From NCBI GenBank assembly GCA_947494675.1, contig CANLVP010000003.1:722001-786000 (forward strand): 64,000 bases of DNA, given 5' to 3'. The notes beneath the pieces were generated by a model, which saw nothing but the letters and a program-made list of their open reading frames with translations, made no database searches and was not told where the DNA came from. This document shows positions 28,221 through 35,818 of the stretch, one piece after another. Every line of letters starts with the position of its first letter. The stretch's first letter is position 1. Made by a program: the position numbers and the translations under genes. Origin of the DNA: an uncultured Paracoccaceae bacterium. Its GTDB lineage: Bacteria; Pseudomonadota; Alphaproteobacteria; Rhodobacterales; Rhodobacteraceae.

Positions 28221-28683
28221 CCGCCATGCGATTGAAAGACGAAAACGCCCAATCCTCTGCCCGCGCAACAAGCCCGTGCTTCACAGGGTTCTCTCTGCAG
28301 TGGCGCATCAGCGTGCTGTATTCGTCCGCATTCCTGACCATATGTTCCCAAAAACGGCGCTGCCAGATCCCTCGTTCCCGTTTGATCACCTTGCTATCGC
28401 TGCGCGGAAAGTCCTCGGCGATGGCCGCGCTGAACCTTGCCTTGATCTTGCGCCACCGGACCGAGAAATCGCTGTCGCCCTGCGGCATCGTCCAGATCGC
28501 ATGAAGATGATCCGGCAGGATCACCATCGCATCGCAGTGAATGGGATGTTCGGCATGTGTCTTGGCATAGGCCCAGCGCAGGGTGTTGATCCGGTCCACC
28601 AGCAGCGATTGACCCCGATCCGCCAGATTGACGGTGAAAAAGTAGGTCGCCCCGGCGACTCGCAAGCGTTTGTAATGCGACAT
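28216..28683 (-). CDS. REP-associated tyrosine transposase (RAYT)
   Basis: 155 aa with the IS200/IS605-like Y1 transposase fold of the RAYT group: VAGATYFFTVNLADRGQSLLVDRI, the HUH motif ILPDHLHAIWTMPQGDSDFSVRWRKIK, and GIWQRRFWEH. The block that normally carries the catalytic tyrosine (YxxxNPVKHG) reads HCRENPVKHGLV, with His at the Tyr position. RAYTs mobilise and cleave REP hairpins in single-stranded DNA. This gene is bracketed by REP-like elements on both sides, the classical REP-RAYT arrangement. The start ATG at 28683 is chosen over an upstream in-frame ATG. Whether it can still nick DNA is doubtful. Confidence 0.85.
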   Translation of the reverse strand: MSHYKRLRVAGATYFFTVNLADRGQSLLVDRINTLRWAYAKTHAEHPIHCDAMVILPDHLHAIWTMPQGDSDFSVRWRKIKARFSAAIAEDFPRSDSKVIKRERGIWQRRFWEHMVRNADEYSTLMRHCRENPVKHGLVARAEDWAFSSFNRMAA

Positions 28684-28716
28684 GGGTTCAGTGAACCGCA
28701 TCAAGGTTAACAAATT

Positions 28717-28739
28717 GTAGGGTGGGCAATTTGCCCACC
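28717..28739. repeat. REP-like hairpin upstream of the RAYT gene
   Basis: A GTAG head is followed by the perfect palindrome GGTGGGCAA-T-TTGCCCACC (28721-28739). It lies 34 bases upstream of the RAYT start, completing the bracket with 28165-28220. Confidence 0.85.
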
Positions 28740-28867
28740 TCCACCAAAACCGCCCCCATCCCAGGTAACGATAACCCCACTACCCACAGGCAGGCAACTT
28801 CCCCTACCCTCACCTCATTCAATCCACGCGCCAAAGTATTTTCGGCGCATAGCAATGGGACGACCCC

Positions 28868-29206
28868 ATGACGCATATGCTTTTTGGCTTCGGCTTCACC
28901 TGTCTGACCGCCCTCATCGTGATTGTCGGCGATACGCTTCTCAAACTCGCGGCCGACGGGGACCACCCCGTAACCTCGACGCTCGTCCTCGCGGGCTGCG
29001 CAATCTATGCGGTCTCGGCGATCTTCTGGCTCTATGCCATGCGCCACGTCACCCTCGCGCAAGCGGGCGTGACCTATTCGATGGTCACGCTTCTGGCACT
29101 CTGCGCAATCGGCGCGTTCTGGTTCGAAGAACCAATCCGCGCGCGCGAGGTTGCGGGCATTTTCTGCGCACTTTCCGCGATGCTACTCATGGTCCGCTTC
29201 AGCTAA
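28868..29206 (+). CDS. Small EmrE/EamA-type membrane transporter
   Basis: 112 aa with four transmembrane helices: FGFGFTCLTALIVIVGDTLLKLAA, STLVLAGCAIYAVSAIFWLYAM, AGVTYSMVTLLALCAIGAFWF and GIFCALSAMLLMVRF. This matches the SMR/half-EamA group that works as dimers. The membrane Glu that defines drug-exporting SMRs is not at the usual place in helix 1, where Asp of VGDTLLK may serve. A role in lipid or polyamine export is possible but unproven. Confidence 0.7.
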   Translation: MTHMLFGFGFTCLTALIVIVGDTLLKLAADGDHPVTSTLVLAGCAIYAVSAIFWLYAMRHVTLAQAGVTYSMVTLLALCAIGAFWFEEPIRAREVAGIFCALSAMLLMVRFS

Positions 29207-29223
29207 CGCACTACGTCCTTTGT

Positions 29224-29646
29224 ATGCGCCTGCTCATTGCCCTTGTCACCGCCGCCAGTCCCGCTACCGCGTGGGAGTTCACGCCGTCCCCCATCTGCAC
29301 GCTCACGCATAGCAATGCGATAGCCGAGATCACGATCACCTATGACGCCAATTTGCCGGAATACACGCTGACCATGACCCTGACTGACGGCACATGGCCC
29401 AGCGCGGCGACCTTTGGCATGCGCTTTGAAGGCGGGAACCAGATTGCCATCGGCACGGACCGGCACATGACCGACGGCCCAACCCTGACCGTCAGGGACT
29501 CCGGCTTTGGCAATGTCCTCGATGGGCTGCAATTCAACGAAACAGCCGCCGCGACCGCCGGCGATCTGACCATCACCGCAGACCTGTCAGACGCCGCCGA
29601 CCGTGTCGCCGCTTTCCGCCAATGCCCCGCCCCCGCGACATCGTAG
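29224..29646 (+). CDS. Small secreted protein of unknown function
   Basis: 140 aa with a short signal peptide (MRLLIALVTAASPATAWEF). The mature part is beta-rich (AIAEITITYDANLPEYTLTMTLTDGTWP, FGMRFEGGNQIAIGTDRHM) with two cysteines that could pair. I do not recognise a family. It follows the small transporter by 17 bases and may be co-transcribed. Its TAG stop lies within a second-family REP hairpin. Confidence 0.65.
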   Translation: MRLLIALVTAASPATAWEFTPSPICTLTHSNAIAEITITYDANLPEYTLTMTLTDGTWPSAATFGMRFEGGNQIAIGTDRHMTDGPTLTVRDSGFGNVLDGLQFNETAAATAGDLTITADLSDAADRVAAFRQCPAPATS

Positions 29647-29664
29647 GCCGGGCTTCAGACCGGC
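29643..29664. repeat. Second-family REP-like hairpin (GTAGGCCGGG type)
   Basis: The GTAGG head is followed by GCCGGGCTTCAGACCGGC, an imperfect hairpin. The head supplies the TAG stop of the preceding gene. A close relative is at 43095-43120. Confidence 0.6.
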
Positions 29665-29665
29665 A

Positions 29666-30568
29666 TCACTCAAACACAAAATCCCCAACGACCGGGTAGT
29701 GATCCGTCGGCCATTCACCGTCGAACTTCTGGCGCAGCACCTGCGTTTCACCGACCAAACGCACACCCTCCGATGCGCCCAAATGATCAATCGCACCAAA
29801 AAGGTTCAGCCCGCGGTTCAGGTGATAGGTCGCCCCCTTCACCGGCACAAATGTGATCCCCGCGGCCTCCACAATCGTCAAAGGCGCACCACCAGACATG
29901 GCATTAAAGTCGCCCACCACCATCACCCGTTCACCTGCGTCAATCCAAGGCGCGATCCGTTCCGCGATCAGCTCTGATGACAGCCGTCGGTTCGACCGGC
30001 TGGCGTAATCGTTGTGCACATTGACCACCCGCAAGACCTGCCCGCCCAAATCAAATTGCGCCCAAGACGCAAACGCCGACCAACCGCCATTAAACGTCCG
30101 GCTATAGATCACATCCGGCGTGTCGCTGAAAAAGAACCACCCCTGATCCAGCAATGACATCCGATCCGTCCGGTAGAAAATCGGCTGGGTTGATGGGAAG
30201 ACATTGGCATCCCCATTGGCCCCCGCCGCATAGCCGGGGTTCTGCGCCAGCAGCCAATCACGCGCGAGGTTGATGTTCTTGTCCATCCCCCGGCCAAAGC
30301 TTTCCATCTCTTGGAACGCCACGATATCGGCATCCAGCGCCTTGAAGGCCGCATCCATCGGCCCCTTGCGCCGTTCCCAATCGCCCACCGACCACGCGCC
30401 GGTTTCCTGGCTGAGGATAATGTAATGCGCATTCATGGAGGCGACGCGAAACGTGCCCTCAGGGGCCTGCGCAATCGGCACCGCGCGCGGGCTGCACGCC
30501 ACGAGCGCGCCCAAGCCGATGGCCGCGATCCCCGCCAGCCACTTCACCGCTTTTTTCCAGATTGCCAC
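29666..30568 (-). CDS. Endonuclease/exonuclease/phosphatase-family lipoprotein
   Basis: 300 aa from a GTG at 30568. The N-terminal signal GIAAIGLGALVACSPRA has lipobox LVAC. The EEP fold is shown by FRVASMNAHYI (Asn), DIVAFQEMESF (metal Glu), VVNVHNDYASR (His), VMVVGDFNAMSG (Asp and Asn) and the terminal WPTDHYPVVGDF (catalytic Asp-His). It would hydrolyse a phosphodiester or phosphomonoester in the periplasm; the substrate could be DNA, RNA or a lipid headgroup. It overlaps the 3' end of the upstream NYN gene by 25 bases. Confidence 0.8.
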   Translation of the reverse strand: MAIWKKAVKWLAGIAAIGLGALVACSPRAVPIAQAPEGTFRVASMNAHYIILSQETGAWSVGDWERRKGPMDAAFKALDADIVAFQEMESFGRGMDKNINLARDWLLAQNPGYAAGANGDANVFPSTQPIFYRTDRMSLLDQGWFFFSDTPDVIYSRTFNGGWSAFASWAQFDLGGQVLRVVNVHNDYASRSNRRLSSELIAERIAPWIDAGERVMVVGDFNAMSGGAPLTIVEAAGITFVPVKGATYHLNRGLNLFGAIDHLGASEGVRLVGETQVLRQKFDGEWPTDHYPVVGDFVFE

Positions 30569-31095
30569 ACAACCGATCCCTGTTTCCACGTCCCCCTGCG
30601 GAACCGTTTGTGGTTTTTCACCCAAGGATGCTGGTCTGTCCAATCACGAAACCGATCATTGGACACAACCTTCAGGCCCCGTTGCCCTGCTTCTGCAAGG
30701 ATGACCTCGTCGGCAACCACCCCCCGATCCACAACCAGAATGCGATCAGGCGTCACACCGATTGACGGCGCAAGGTCCCACGCGTCCATATAGTGACCAA
30801 TCAGCTTGTAGCCCGCGTTTGCATCAAAGCAGACGAAGGGGGCAAACCCCTCCCGTTCCAGTGACGCGATGACCTGCTGCACAACGGTCACAGACGGCTC
30901 ACCGCCCCAATGCATGACGTTGGACCCATCCACCAAGATTGCATTTTCGGGGGCGTCATCCCTGTCCAGCCCAGTGGTTTGGCTTTTGTCTCGAGACCGT
31001 TTCGTGCGGCGCGATCGGTCGCGCGTTACCAGAAGCGCCAGCAAAAGCGCAGTCAGCGCGGCCCCAAAGGCCACCAACACTTCGATATCGCTCAT
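30544..31095 (-). CDS. NYN-domain (Zc3h12a-like) putative ribonuclease with membrane anchor
   Basis: 183 aa. One N-terminal transmembrane helix (VLVAFGAALTALLLALLV) is followed by a basic linker and an NYN/PIN-like domain: AILVDGSNVMHWGG (first catalytic Asp), GVTPDRILVVDRGVVADEVILAEA and LKVVSNDRFRDW (further Asp residues). The fold is that of metal-dependent RNases of the Zc3h12a/Regnase group, so it may be a membrane-tethered RNase. It forms an operon with the EEP lipoprotein. Confidence 0.8.
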   Translation of the reverse strand: MSDIEVLVAFGAALTALLLALLVTRDRSRRTKRSRDKSQTTGLDRDDAPENAILVDGSNVMHWGGEPSVTVVQQVIASLEREGFAPFVCFDANAGYKLIGHYMDAWDLAPSIGVTPDRILVVDRGVVADEVILAEAGQRGLKVVSNDRFRDWTDQHPWVKNHKRFRRGTWKQGSVVWQSGKKR

Positions 31096-31171
31096 CTCTA
31101 CGGCCTCTGGGTTTTCATAAACCTAGGCAGTCAACGCGCGGATCACCATCCCTCTTGACCGACTCGCCGAA

Positions 31172-31190
31172 TGTATACAACGTGTGCACA
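31172..31190. promoter_or_regulatory. Operator candidate upstream of the gntR-led operon
   Basis: Two 8-bp palindromes, TGTATACA (31172-31179) and TGTGCACA (31183-31190), are 3 bases apart and end 16 bases before the regulator start. This is the size and position expected for autoregulation by a FadR/FCD-type GntR protein. Confidence 0.5.
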
Positions 31191-31206
31191 ACACTTAGAG
31201 GACCCC

Positions 31207-31911
31207 ATGCCAACCATCACCAAAGACGCCTGTCTCGCTGACCTGCAACTGCGCATCCTGACCACGGAACTGGCACCCGGTGCCGCCTTGGACGAGGTGT
31301 CGCTGGCCGCGCAATACGGGCTGTCGCGCACGCCGCTGCGCGAGGTGCTGCAACGGCTCGCGGGCCTTGGCTACATCACGCAAGCCGAGCATCGCGGGGC
31401 CAAGGTCGCCTCAATGGACATCGGCACCATGCGGACCTTTTTCCAGACCGCACCGATGATCTACGCCAATATCGCAAGCCTTGCGGCCGAAAACCGCACG
31501 ACCGCCCAGCTTGATAAACTCAAAGCCGCCCAGCGCGATTTCACGCAAGAGACCGCCAATGGTGACGCCGCTGCCGCCGCCCTGTCGAACCACCGCTTTC
31601 ACGCGCTGATCGGCGAGATGGCGCAGAACCCCTATCTGACCGCCTCGCTTGACCGCCTGCTGATCGACCACACCCGCCTGTCCCAGACCTTTTATCGCCC
31701 TGCCTCCACCGCCGAAAAGGACCTGATCCGCAAGGCCGTGGACCAGCACGACGCGATGATCTCTGCAATCGAAGCGCGTGAAACCGCCCTCGCCATCGAC
31801 CTCACTCTGCAACACTGGGACCTCTCGCGCGACCGGTTGGAACGCTTCGTGCGCCCCGACCCGCTGCCCGTTGATGTCGTCTCACTCAAGGACCGCCGCC
31901 ATGCAATTTGA
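31207..31911 (+). CDS. GntR-family regulator (FadR/FCD subfamily)
   Basis: 234 aa. The N-terminal winged helix (LRILTTELAPGAALDEVSLAAQYGLSRTPLREVLQRLAGLGYITQAEHRGAKVA) is followed by an all-helical FCD ligand domain with metal-binding His residues (NHRFHALIGEMAQNPYL, VDQHDAMISAIEAR). It heads a catabolic operon and overlaps the next gene by 11 bases, so it most likely represses the operon until a pathway substrate or intermediate binds. Confidence 0.9.
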   Translation: MPTITKDACLADLQLRILTTELAPGAALDEVSLAAQYGLSRTPLREVLQRLAGLGYITQAEHRGAKVASMDIGTMRTFFQTAPMIYANIASLAAENRTTAQLDKLKAAQRDFTQETANGDAAAAALSNHRFHALIGEMAQNPYLTASLDRLLIDHTRLSQTFYRPASTAEKDLIRKAVDQHDAMISAIEARETALAIDLTLQHWDLSRDRLERFVRPDPLPVDVVSLKDRRHAI

Positions 31912-32809
31912 AGGCATCTACACACCGCTCGTGACCCCCTATCACGCGGATTTTTCGGTGAACGAAGACGCGCTGGCCGACACGGTGGATCTCCTGATCG
32001 ACAAGGGCGTGAACGGCATCATCGTCGCGGGCACCACGGGCGAATACTATGCCCAGACGATGGAAGAACGTATCTGGATGATGGGCCGCGCCAAAGAGCT
32101 GATCGCGGGCCGCGTGCCTATGATCATCGGCACTGGCGCGATCCGCACAGAGGATTCCGTGGCTTATGCGGAACAAGCCCGCGCCCATGGGGCCGACGCC
32201 ATTCTGATCGCCACGCCGCCCTATGCCTACCCCACCGACCGCGAAATTGCGCTGCACTGCTTGGCCATTGACCGCGCCGCGAACCTGCCCGCGATGCTGT
32301 ATAATTATCCCGGTCGGATGTGCGTCAACATGGGCGAGGAAGCACTCGACCGCCTCGGCCGCTCCCCCAATTTCTGCGCCATCAAGGAAAGCTCGGGCGA
32401 CGTGAACCGCCTGCACATGCTGGCCCGCGACTACCCGCACATTGGCCTGTCTTGCGGCATGGACGACCAGGCGCTGGAATTCTTCGCATGGGGCGCGCGC
32501 TCATGGGTCTGTGCCGGGTCCAACTTCGCGCCAGAGGCGCACATCGCACTCTATCAGGCCTGCGCGGTGGAGGGCGACTTTACCAAAGGCCGCGCCATTA
32601 TGTCCGCCATGCTGCCGCTGATGCGCGTCCTCGAACAGGGTGGCAAATTCGTGCAATGCATCAAGCACGGCCTCTCCACCCGCGGCATCAACGCGGGCCC
32701 GCCGCGCAAGCCGCTGCAGCCGCTCAACAAAGACGACAAACGCGCGCTGGAAGAGGTCATTCGCACCATGAACACCGCCATTTCCGCCATCACCGGAGAC
32801 GCCACATGA
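31901..32809 (+). CDS. DapA-family class I lyase/dehydratase
   Basis: 302 aa TIM barrel of the dihydrodipicolinate synthase/N-acetylneuraminate lyase superfamily. The motifs are IVAGTTGEYYAQ (GTTGE), LYNYPGR (catalytic Tyr) and FCAIKESSGD with the Schiff-base Lys162. Family relatives include KDG/KDA dehydratases and the pyrroline-hydroxycarboxylate deaminase of hydroxyproline catabolism. Because an aldehyde dehydrogenase follows, production of an oxoacid semialdehyde is a reasonable inference. Start ATG 31901 overlaps gntR; its stop overlaps the next start (ATGA). Confidence 0.85.
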   Translation: MQFEGIYTPLVTPYHADFSVNEDALADTVDLLIDKGVNGIIVAGTTGEYYAQTMEERIWMMGRAKELIAGRVPMIIGTGAIRTEDSVAYAEQARAHGADAILIATPPYAYPTDREIALHCLAIDRAANLPAMLYNYPGRMCVNMGEEALDRLGRSPNFCAIKESSGDVNRLHMLARDYPHIGLSCGMDDQALEFFAWGARSWVCAGSNFAPEAHIALYQACAVEGDFTKGRAIMSAMLPLMRVLEQGGKFVQCIKHGLSTRGINAGPPRKPLQPLNKDDKRALEEVIRTMNTAISAITGDAT

Positions 32810-34278
32810 CCGACCTTCTGACACGCGCCGAATACGCCGCCATCGCGGCAGAGATCGACCTGCCGAGCACCCCTTTCATCGACGGCAAGTTCCGCAAAGG
32901 CTCCGGCCCGATGATGCCCACCACAAACCCCGCGACGGGCGAAGTGCTGACCCAGATCAGCACCGCCACTGCCGCTGATGTGGACCTTGCCGTGTCGAAA
33001 GCACGCGAGGCATTCGACCAAGGCCATTGGTCCAAAATGCACCCCTCCGACCGCAAGGACGTGCTGATCAAACTGTGCAAATACATCACCCGCCGCAAAC
33101 GCGAACTGGCGGTGATGGAAAGCATCGAATCCGGCAAACCGATCCGCGATTGCGAGCTGATCGACATCCCCGAAACCATCCACTGCATCAAATGGCACGC
33201 CGAGGCCGCCGATAAGATCTACGATCAAACCGGCCCCGCCGGTGACGACGCCATCTCAATGATCGTCCGGGAACCCATTGGCGTCGTCGCCGCCGTGCTG
33301 CCGTGGAACTTCCCGCTGATGATGCTCGCGTGGAAGATCGGCCCCGCGCTCGCCGCTGGCTGTTCCATCATCGTCAAACCGGCAGAGCAAACCTCCATGA
33401 CCGCCCTGCGCGTGGCCGAGCTTGCCCATATGGCGGGCGTTCCGCGCGGGGTGTTCCAAGTCCTGCCCGGCGACGGCCCATCGGTGGGCGAACCGCTCGG
33501 CCTGCACCCCGATATCGACATGGTCACCTTCACCGGCTCGACCGAGACCGGCAAACGCTTCCTGCGCTATGCCGCTGACAGCAATATGAAAAAAGTGACC
33601 CTCGAATGCGGCGGCAAGAACCCCGCCGTGGTCTTGGCGGACGCCGAAAACCTCGACCATGTTGCCGAACATGTGGTCAACGCTGCCTTCTGGAACGCGG
33701 GGCAAAACTGCTCTGCTGCGTCGCGCCTGATCGTGCATCACGACGTCAAAGCCCCCCTGATGGAGCGCATCACCGCCCGCCTGCGCGACTGGAAAACAGG
33801 CGACCCGCTCGACCCCGCCAACCACATCGGCGCGTTGATCGACACCGACCATGCCGCCAAGGTCTGGGGCTACATCGGCGAGACCGAGAAGAACATCTTC
33901 GTCACCCCCCGCGTGATCGAGATCGCCAAAGACGACCCCAAGGCCCGCGACGAAATCTTCGGCCCTGTGCTCTCGGTCATCACCGTCGCCTCCACCGAAG
34001 AGGCCATCGCCGTCGCCAACGACACCGCCTACGGGCTCGCCGCCTCTGTCTTCACCGCCAACACCCGCACCGCCATCCGCGCCGCCCGCGACATCCGCGC
34101 CGGCACGGTCACGGTCAACTGCTACGGCGAAGGCGACATCTCCACCCCCTTTGGCGGCTACAAACAATCCGGCTTCGGCGGCCGCGACAACGGCCTCCAC
34201 GCACACGACCAATACTGCGAAGTCAAAACCATCTGGATCGACCTCACCGATCCCGCAGAGGGCGACAATGTCGGTTGA
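32806..34278 (+). CDS. NAD(P)-dependent aldehyde dehydrogenase
   Basis: 490 aa, full length. The ALDH motifs are VVAAVLPWNFPLMMLAWKIGPALAAG, FTGSTETGKRFL (cofactor loop), VTLECGGKNP with Glu267, and NAGQNCSAASR with Cys302. The sequence resembles the PuuC/betaine-aldehyde branch. In this operon it may oxidise a semialdehyde made by the DapA-like enzyme or an aldehyde from amine oxidation. It overlaps dapA by 4 bases and the methyltransferase-like gene by 11. Confidence 0.9.
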   Translation: MTDLLTRAEYAAIAAEIDLPSTPFIDGKFRKGSGPMMPTTNPATGEVLTQISTATAADVDLAVSKAREAFDQGHWSKMHPSDRKDVLIKLCKYITRRKRELAVMESIESGKPIRDCELIDIPETIHCIKWHAEAADKIYDQTGPAGDDAISMIVREPIGVVAAVLPWNFPLMMLAWKIGPALAAGCSIIVKPAEQTSMTALRVAELAHMAGVPRGVFQVLPGDGPSVGEPLGLHPDIDMVTFTGSTETGKRFLRYAADSNMKKVTLECGGKNPAVVLADAENLDHVAEHVVNAAFWNAGQNCSAASRLIVHHDVKAPLMERITARLRDWKTGDPLDPANHIGALIDTDHAAKVWGYIGETEKNIFVTPRVIEIAKDDPKARDEIFGPVLSVITVASTEEAIAVANDTAYGLAASVFTANTRTAIRAARDIRAGTVTVNCYGEGDISTPFGGYKQSGFGGRDNGLHAHDQYCEVKTIWIDLTDPAEGDNVG

Positions 34279-35818
34279 CGCCGTCGGCACCACCCGCCGG
34301 GGTCGCGGTGCGCGTCAGGCGGCGCGGGCCAAGCGTGACTTCACCATGCTCCCCGCCCTCAAGCGTGGCTTGCCACTGACAGAGCCGATGGATGCCGAGC
34401 AGATCGCGCGGATCGATGCCGCATCAATGGATATCCTTGAGAACGTGGGCGTTGTGTTCCGTGACCCCATCGCTCTGGCGGATTGGAAAAAGGCCGGGGC
34501 GGATGTGCGGGGCGAAACCGTCCACCTTGACCGCGCGCTCGTCCGCGACCTCATCAAGACCATCCCCGAAACCTTTACCTACCACGCCCGCAACCCGGCC
34601 AATAACCTCGCGTTCGGCCGCGACCACGCGATGTTCGTCCCCATGACCGGCGCGCCATACCTGCGCGATCTCGATGACACCCGCCGCAACCCGCTGCTCT
34701 CTGACCTCGCGGATTTTCACAAGCTGTCGCACATGCTGCCCGCGATGCATTCATCCGCACATCACATTGTTGAGCCCTACGACCACCCGATCAGCCACCG
34801 CCACCTGCGGATCACCTACAGCTCCATTAAGCATTCCGACAAAACCTTCATGGGCATGACCACCAGCCCCAAGAACGCCGAGGACGTCCTCGATATGGCG
34901 GCGATCCTCTTTGGTGAGGATTTTCTGGAAACCCACCCCGTTGTCACCGGCAATTGTAACGGCAACTCGCCCCTCGTGTGGGACGAAACCATGCTGGGCG
35001 CGATGCGGGCGTTCAGTCGTCGCAACCAGCCCGTACTCTGCTCGCCCTTTGTGCTGGGCGGCGCGAACACCCCCGCGTCCGTCGCGCCCACCGTGGCGCA
35101 GCTCAATGCCGAAGCGCTCAGCGCACTGGCCTACACCCAAGTGATCCGCAAAGGCGCGCCCGCGATCTACGGCCACTACCTGTCCACCGTCAGCATGAAG
35201 TCCGGCGCCCCCATGGCTGGCACGCCAGAGATCAGCCTGATGAACTTCATGATCGGCCAAATGGCGCGGTTCTACGGCGTGCCGTGGCGCACCTCCAACA
35301 CGCTGGGCGGGGCCAAGACCTTTGACGCCCAAGCAGGTTACGAAAGCGCCACGACGCTGATGGCCGTGTTGATGTCGGGGGCCAATTACATCTGGCATTC
35401 CGCAGGCTGGAACGAGGCCGGGATGCATTGTTCCATGGCGAAATTTGTCGTGGATGCCGAACAATGCGCCATGGGCTACCGCATGGCGCAAGGCATCAAC
35501 TGGGACGATTTTGATGAGGCTTTGAAAGCCGTCGGCGACGTCGGCCCCGGCGGGCACTACCTTGGCCATCCGCATACGCTTGAGAACTTTCAGCGGGCGT
35601 TTTTCATGCCAGAGCTTTTCGACAACAACTCGATTGAACAATGGGTCGCCGAAGGCGGCATCGAAATCAATGAACGCGCCCGCAACTACGCCAAGGCGCT
35701 GCTCAAGGACTACGAAGAACCCACCCTCGACCCCGGCATCAACGAAAAACTCCTCGCCTATATTGCCCGGCGCGAGCGGGAAATCCCCGCTGCCGACGCG
35801 CTCAATCAGGATCACTGA
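34268..35818 (+). CDS. MttB-like methyltransferase family protein without pyrrolysine
   Basis: 516 aa TIM-barrel protein of the trimethylamine methyltransferase (MttB) superfamily: MDILENVGVVFRDPIALADWKKAGADV at the N terminus, then PVVTGNCNGNSPLVWDETML, LSALAYTQVIRKGAPAIYGHYLST and a C terminus rich in helices. There is no in-frame amber codon, so it belongs to the large non-pyrrolysine group (glycine-betaine, proline-betaine or carnitine demethylases are characterised relatives). No corrinoid protein or corrinoid-reductase gene lies nearby. The substrate is probably an N-methylated compound; the exact one is unknown. Confidence 0.8.
   Translation: MSVDAVGTTRRGRGARQAARAKRDFTMLPALKRGLPLTEPMDAEQIARIDAASMDILENVGVVFRDPIALADWKKAGADVRGETVHLDRALVRDLIKTIPETFTYHARNPANNLAFGRDHAMFVPMTGAPYLRDLDDTRRNPLLSDLADFHKLSHMLPAMHSSAHHIVEPYDHPISHRHLRITYSSIKHSDKTFMGMTTSPKNAEDVLDMAAILFGEDFLETHPVVTGNCNGNSPLVWDETMLGAMRAFSRRNQPVLCSPFVLGGANTPASVAPTVAQLNAEALSALAYTQVIRKGAPAIYGHYLSTVSMKSGAPMAGTPEISLMNFMIGQMARFYGVPWRTSNTLGGAKTFDAQAGYESATTLMAVLMSGANYIWHSAGWNEAGMHCSMAKFVVDAEQCAMGYRMAQGINWDDFDEALKAVGDVGPGGHYLGHPHTLENFQRAFFMPELFDNNSIEQWVAEGGIEINERARNYAKALLKDYEEPTLDPGINEKLLAYIARREREIPAADALNQDH

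Noticed and set aside
34268-35818. Possible pyrrolysine-containing trimethylamine methyltransferase
   Set aside because: The frame has no internal amber codon, and no pyl genes or corrinoid partner are nearby, so it belongs to the non-pyrrolysine MttB superfamily.
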